Source: Kofleriaceae bacterium (GTDB lineage Bacteria; Myxococcota_A; Polyangia; Haliangiales; Haliangiaceae). Taken from it: a DNA stretch of 64,000 bases. Made by a program: the position numbers and the translations under genes. Below are positions 56,684 to 64,000 of the stretch, in pieces (the first letter of the stretch is position 1; each line of letters starts with the position of its first letter). Below the pieces are notes generated by a model. The model saw only the letters and a program-made list of their open reading frames with translations. It was not told where the DNA came from and made no database searches. The stretch spans positions 129,383 through 193,382 of the forward strand of contig JAGPCY010000015.1 in the NCBI GenBank assembly GCA_018057825.1. The letters are read 5' to 3'.

Positions 56684-57049
56684 TCAGGACGGGACGCAGT
56701 TGAGCGGTGGCGGCAGGGGGGTTCCGGAGACGCATGTAATCAACAGGCAACAGGTGCCTGGCGCGGTGCAGTCCGCGTTCGACGTACACATTCCCGGGAG
56801 GCCACCATCCGGCAACCCGATCGGCGCATCGGGCAACGATATCGGCGCGTCGACCATTCGGGCGTCAGGGAGCGCCACCGCGTCGACGCGTGCGTCGACG
56901 TTCGGGTTATTCGGCGCGTCGATCCGCGCCGCGTCGACCTCCTCGTCGTCGCCAGTGCCCTCGGCGCCCTGGGCGCAGGCGGCGAGCGCCACGGCCAGGG
57001 CGGCAGCGAAACCAAGGGCGAAGATCGACGACGAAGACTGGTGCGACAT
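56684..57049 (-). CDS. Small Cys-rich lipoprotein
   Basis: 121 residues. Signal peptide with LAAC (about residue 25), an acidic linker with Asp/Ala/Pro (DAPISLPDAPIGLPD), and a C-terminal disulfide-rich part (CTSNADCTAPGTCC, then CVSG). ATG 57049 was chosen because an upstream ATG would bury the signal peptide. Convergent with the zincin gene, 4 bases apart. Confidence 0.7.
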   Translation of the reverse strand: MSHQSSSSIFALGFAAALAVALAACAQGAEGTGDDEEVDAARIDAPNNPNVDARVDAVALPDARMVDAPISLPDAPIGLPDGGLPGMCTSNADCTAPGTCCLLITCVSGTPLPPPLNCVPS

Positions 57050-57185
57050 AGGACGGCTCCTGGTTCGGGCTCCCCCCGATCCGGCGCGCCATCGTAACGA
57101 AGCCACCGTCCCACACAAGCACATTTTGCCGGACATCACCTGTCGTCCGTGATCCGGCCCGCATCGACCGGTCCGGCCACCGCGG

Positions 57186-57191
57186 TACGAT
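57186..57191 (+). promoter_or_regulatory. -10-like element for the Gly-rich lipoprotein
   Basis: TACGAT, 6 bases before the GTG at 57198, with TCGACC 16 bases upstream. The transcript would have almost no leader. Confidence 0.4.
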
Positions 57192-57197
57192 GGCTGC

Positions 57198-58511
57198 GTG
57201 CCGCGCGCTGTCGTCGTCGCCGTTCTCCTCCTCGCCTCGTGTCAGTTCAAGGAGCCCGCGGACCAAGCCGACGCCGCGGTCGACGCACCGCCCCCGGAGT
57301 GCGAGGCCAACACCCAGGTCTGCGTCGCTGACCGCTTCACCGCCTGCGGCCCGGACGGCCGCTTCGTGCGCCACGAGGTCCCCAACGGCGGCCCGGCCGG
57401 CGAGCCGATCACCCTGGTCATGGACGAGTACGACTGCCCGCTCGGCTGCCACGCCACTGAGCCGCGATGCGCCGCGTTCGACCCGCTCTACGACACGGGG
57501 CCGTTCGCGGCTGATGATGCACCTGATGTCGCCCTGCTCGATTCGAACGGCTCGCGCCTCGTCGTCGTAACCGACACCGATGTGTCCTCGGGCGAGCTCA
57601 CGTTGACCGACGCAAGCGGCGCAGCGTTTCGCCTGCCTGCACGGGTCGTCGCCCAGCCGGATGGCCCCGAGATCCTGGTCCTGCACGCGAGGAGCCTGAC
57701 CATTGGCGCGGACATGCACCTCTATGCGACCGGCCGGCGCGCGCTGGCGTTCGTGGTGAATCTCGACGTATGGGTTGCCGGCAAGCTCGATGCGAGTGGG
57801 TGGAACGTGGGTGCGGGCTTCCACCCCACGCAGGCGTGCCAGGGAGCCGCCGCGAACGTCGCAAGCGGCGGTGGCGGCAACGTGACGGTGGGTGGTGGCT
57901 CCAGCCTTGGGACAAACGGAGGTCCTGCGCTCGGTTCGTTGGATCCTCCATGGCCCCTACAAGGCGGCTGCACCTCCGGCCAGCTGGAATCGCGTGGCGG
58001 TGGGCTACCCGGCGGTGCGCTGCTGCTCGCCAGTGCCACTAAGGTCACCATCGCCGAGGGAGGCCTGGTCACGGTCGCCGGTGGGCCGGGGCGGGCCTTC
58101 GTGTCACCGATCGACGGCACCTCGAAGGCGGGTGGTGGCGGCTCCGGTGGTGCGATCGCGATCGACGCCCCGGTCGTATCGATCGCAATCGGCGCACGGT
58201 TGAACGGACAAGGCGGCAGCGGCGCAGCGGCCGTGCATGCGGTCGACGGTGCACGGCAGGATGGCCTCGCCGGGGACCACGACGTCGCGTCGACGACCGT
58301 TCCTGGTGCGCGCTGCACTGGCTGCGGCACCGGCGGTGATGGGGCCAGCCGCACCACCTCCCCCGGCCGCGGATCTGGCGTTGCGCCTGCGATCGCAGGC
58401 GGCGGAGGCGCGCTGGGGCGGGCCCGGATCCGCACCCGCACGGGGACACTGCTTCCGCCACTCGAAGCTCTCCAGATCGCCCATCGGCTCGAACCCCTGC
58501 TCACCCGCTGA
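57198..58511 (+). CDS. Gly-rich surface lipoprotein
   Basis: 437 residues. Lipobox ASC (about Cys15), a Cys-containing segment (CEANTQVCVADRFTACG, CPLGCHATEPRC), then a beta-helix-like stretch and Gly-rich segments (ASGGGGNVTVGGGSS, KAGGGGSGGAIAID). It resembles the Gly-rich lipoprotein at 15015. A surface-exposed structural role is inferred. The codon use of 57480-58400 is slightly less GC-biased than its neighbours. Confidence 0.72.
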   Translation: MPRAVVVAVLLLASCQFKEPADQADAAVDAPPPECEANTQVCVADRFTACGPDGRFVRHEVPNGGPAGEPITLVMDEYDCPLGCHATEPRCAAFDPLYDTGPFAADDAPDVALLDSNGSRLVVVTDTDVSSGELTLTDASGAAFRLPARVVAQPDGPEILVLHARSLTIGADMHLYATGRRALAFVVNLDVWVAGKLDASGWNVGAGFHPTQACQGAAANVASGGGGNVTVGGGSSLGTNGGPALGSLDPPWPLQGGCTSGQLESRGGGLPGGALLLASATKVTIAEGGLVTVAGGPGRAFVSPIDGTSKAGGGGSGGAIAIDAPVVSIAIGARLNGQGGSGAAAVHAVDGARQDGLAGDHDVASTTVPGARCTGCGTGGDGASRTTSPGRGSGVAPAIAGGGGALGRARIRTRTGTLLPPLEALQIAHRLEPLLTR

Positions 58512-58558
58512 CGGCCCACGTTCACCGCGGGGCCCCCGCCCCCCGCCCCGCCCCGCCC

Positions 58559-62083
<3,525 letters not shown>

Positions 62084-62143
62084 GGCCGGCGAGGTCTACC
62101 GCACCCGGCCCCCTCGTGGGAGGTCGTCCGGAACTCGGACCCG

Positions 62144-63196
62144 TCAGCGACCGAGGAACCCGGTCAGGGCCTCCCAGGTCACGGCGTGGCGCATCGCGGT
62201 GCGGGAGTCCCAGCTATTGTGCAGCGCCACGATCGCGCCGGCGCGGTCGAACAGCGGGCTGCCGGAGTGGCCCCAGTAGGTCCAGGCGTCGTGCTTGGTC
62301 CGTCCCAGGTGCTGCTCGCCGTCGCGGCGCCCGGCCCGGTAGCCGCGCACGGCGCCGACCGAGACGTGCCAGCGGGCGTAGCCGGTGGCGGTGCCGTCGG
62401 GGTGATGGCGGCCGGGCTGGCCGATCACCACCACGTCGTCGCCCGGCCGCGGCGGCGCGGCGGCCAGGGCCGCGGTCGGCAGGTCGGTCGCGCCCTCGAG
62501 CTCGACCACCGCGAGATCGAGCGCGGCGTCGAGGCGGGTACACACGCCGGGGAACTCCTGGCCGTCCGGAAACCGGACGGTCAGGCGACGACCGACCTCG
62601 TCGACGACGTGGGCCGCGGTGACGATCCGCCCGGTCGGCGCGAGGTTGACGCCGGTGCCGCCGCCCAGGCTGACCACCGCTGGCTGGACCGCGCGGATCG
62701 CGGCCCGCCAGGCCGGATCGGCGATGGCGGCGTCGACCTTGGCCAGGTGGGGGTTGTCGGTCGCCGGCGGCGCGGTCGGCAGCGCCCGGGCGATCGCGGC
62801 GGCCGCCGCATCGAAGCGAGCCGCGGTGGTGGCGCCGATCGGCCAGCGGGCGGCGACGAAGCCGCGGTAGTCCTCGACCAGCCGAGCCAGGCGGCGCCCG
62901 ACCGCGGCCCGCTCGGCGTCGGTCGCGCCCAGGCGGGGCGCCGCGGCGCCCAGGGCGGTCGCGGCGGCGGCGATCCGGTCGAGGTCGGCGCGCAGGGTCG
63001 GGTTGCCGCGCCCGGGGGCCGTCCCGCCCCAGACCACGAACGCGCCGTCGGGCGCCAGCCGGGCGCGCAGCGCGGCCTCGACCGCCGCGCCGGCCTCGGT
63101 GAAGGCCGGGCCGGCCTGGGCTGGGCCGGCCAGCGCGACGGCGATCAGGGCGGCGGTCAGGGGGGTGATGAGACGACACCAGCGCGGACGGGACAT
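62144..63196 (-). CDS. Secreted trypsin-like serine protease
   Basis: 350 residues. Signal peptide ending AQA (about 28), an Ala-rich helical region (about 35-160), then a chymotrypsin-fold domain with TAAHVV (His), AALDLAVVEL (Asp) and GHSGSPLF (Ser). It resembles HtrA-type protease domains but has no PDZ. The role is unknown; envelope or extracellular protein processing is likely. On the same strand as dnaE, 60 bases apart. Confidence 0.85.
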   Translation of the reverse strand: MSRPRWCRLITPLTAALIAVALAGPAQAGPAFTEAGAAVEAALRARLAPDGAFVVWGGTAPGRGNPTLRADLDRIAAAATALGAAAPRLGATDAERAAVGRRLARLVEDYRGFVAARWPIGATTAARFDAAAAAIARALPTAPPATDNPHLAKVDAAIADPAWRAAIRAVQPAVVSLGGGTGVNLAPTGRIVTAAHVVDEVGRRLTVRFPDGQEFPGVCTRLDAALDLAVVELEGATDLPTAALAAAPPRPGDDVVVIGQPGRHHPDGTATGYARWHVSVGAVRGYRAGRRDGEQHLGRTKHDAWTYWGHSGSPLFDRAGAIVALHNSWDSRTAMRHAVTWEALTGFLGR

Positions 63197-63606
63197 CGGC
63201 GGAGCTCCAGGACAGCTCCTCGATGGACGGGTGGCGCCGTCGAGGATTCACCGCGACCGGGGCGCGATCGCGGCCCAAGCTCTGGGCCCGGCCGGGGTCG
63301 CGACGACCCTTCCCAGAGCACCGACCGGTTTGAATGCCGTCGCGAGACGCGGACGCGTGAGGCTGATCCGGGCGCACGCCCACCGCGGGCGGCCCCGGAT
63401 GCGCTTTGTGCCTCCCTTCCGTGCAATTCGGGGAAGGATCCGGCACGCTCATCCGTAGCAGAGGAAGAGTAGCGGAGGCGCCAGACCGGGCCGGGGCCCC
63501 TGGCGCGACCCAGCAGGAGCGAGCGCGAGGAGGCAGGCTTGCGGAACGCAGCGTTGGCGAACGAGGACATCGAGGGGATCGTGCGGTCGAACGGGCGGGA
63601 CTGCCC
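63197..63606. other. Divergent intergenic region
   Basis: 410 bases between the protease and the DUF4157 gene. No gene, tRNA or clear promoter was found. A GGAAGGATCC-type stretch and an Arg-rich open frame read through it, but without a start context or homology. Confidence 0.4.
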
Positions 63607-64000
63607 GTGAAGGACTGGTGGCTCCACCACGAGGCGTCGCCCGAGGAGGACGGCGAGTTGGGCCTGGCGCCCGGCAAGCGGTCGCTGACCGGGCGCCTGA
63701 CCGAGCTCGGTGCCGACCGCTCGTCGGGGACGGGAGCGCCGGGCAAGCGCACCCTGACGGCGCGGCTGGCGCCCGGCGGGCGCGCCGCCCTGGACGCGGT
63801 GCAGCTTCGGGCCGCGCTGGGGCTCGCGGAGCGAGCTGCCGGCGACGAGGCCGCCCCCGAGGCGATCCGCGCTCACGCCGCCGCGGGCCTGACCGGCACG
63901 CCCGGGACGCTGCCGCACCTCGACCAGGTCCAGCGGGCCTTCGGCCCCGACCACGACCTCTCGGGCATCCGCGCCCACGTCGGCGGCCCGGCGGCCGAGG
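63607..64000 (+). CDS. DUF4157 protein, 3' end outside window
   Basis: 131 residues visible from GTG 63607. Two PGKRxLTxRL motifs (PGKRSLTGRL and PGKRTLTARL) and LPHLDQVQRAFGPDHDLSGIRAHVGG mark the N-terminal part of a DUF4157 protein, the module linked to contractile injection systems; the HExxH site would lie past the edge. The true start may be further upstream, since the frame stays open. It is the second DUF4157 gene in the window. Confidence 0.75.
   Translation, partial: MKDWWLHHEASPEEDGELGLAPGKRSLTGRLTELGADRSSGTGAPGKRTLTARLAPGGRAALDAVQLRAALGLAERAAGDEAAPEAIRAHAAAGLTGTPGTLPHLDQVQRAFGPDHDLSGIRAHVGGPAAE

Noticed and set aside
63320..63345. GGTTTGAATGCCG resembling a tRNA T-loop
   Set aside because: No 7-base acceptor stem or anticodon arm can be placed around it.

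Overview
The window reads as chromosomal DNA from a very GC-rich myxobacterium-like organism, probably near Haliangium/Kofleria. This is inferred from codon use, many lipoprotein precursors, Gly-rich and Cys-rich surface proteins, a MYXO-CTERM-like tail, DUF4157 proteins of the kind linked to extracellular contractile injection systems, and several HEAT/PQQ-repeat proteins. No taxonomic marker such as rRNA is present. About 57 genes are supported. No rRNA, tRNA, CRISPR array, insertion sequence or prophage was recognised.

Layout. 1-5651: an open-ended HEAT-repeat protein, a metallophosphoesterase, and a ddl/GT51 peptidoglycan pair. 5890-10048 (+): an Mrr-fold protein with a histone-like tail, lipB, an ATP-grasp ligase and a lipoprotein. 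10030-14944 (-): a tightly overlapping operon of FHA, triple zinc-ribbon, E1-like ThiF, degenerate ThiF, JAMM protease, two DsrE-like proteins, TusA, LarE and an M15-type peptidase. 15015-24169: Gly-rich lipoprotein, TerC, CutA, aspartate kinase, an unknown gene pair, a degenerate J-protein with a lidless Hsp70, and an acyl-CoA dehydrogenase. 24170-25079: repeats. 25080-32342: DUF4157 protein, SRPBCC, EAL phosphodiesterase, membrane protein, BamB/YfgM-like pair. 32733-42927: DECD-box helicase, uvrA with a LexA-type operator, RNase R. 42962-49572: PQQ-repeat lipoprotein, fused HCCA-isomerase-like protein, lysoplasmalogenase-like protein, ECF sigma with NrsF-like partner, secreted trypsin-like protease. 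49746-64000: RecQ with an extra C-terminal domain, rlmB, pyrF, LpoA-like lipoprotein, zincin, DnaE, secreted S1 protease, and a truncated DUF4157 gene at the edge.

The best candidate for an undescribed system is 10030-14944. An E1-like adenylating enzyme, a JAMM isopeptidase, TusA/DsrE sulfur-relay proteins and an ATP-dependent sulfur transferase are encoded with overlapping starts and stops. This suggests a sulfur-transfer or protein-conjugation pathway. The E1 appears split: the catalytic subunit lacks the N-terminal arginine segment, and the adjacent pseudo-E1 keeps that segment but has lost the nucleotide-binding loop. No obvious ubiquitin-like carrier is encoded.

The second theme is repeats. 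Seven arrays of a degenerate CTCGGN hexamer lie just downstream of stop codons. Two of them belong to a composite element with a conserved core and a double hairpin, present in inverted orientation near 24.9 kb and 51.8 kb, each time between convergent genes. One array has been read into the C-terminus of a protease.
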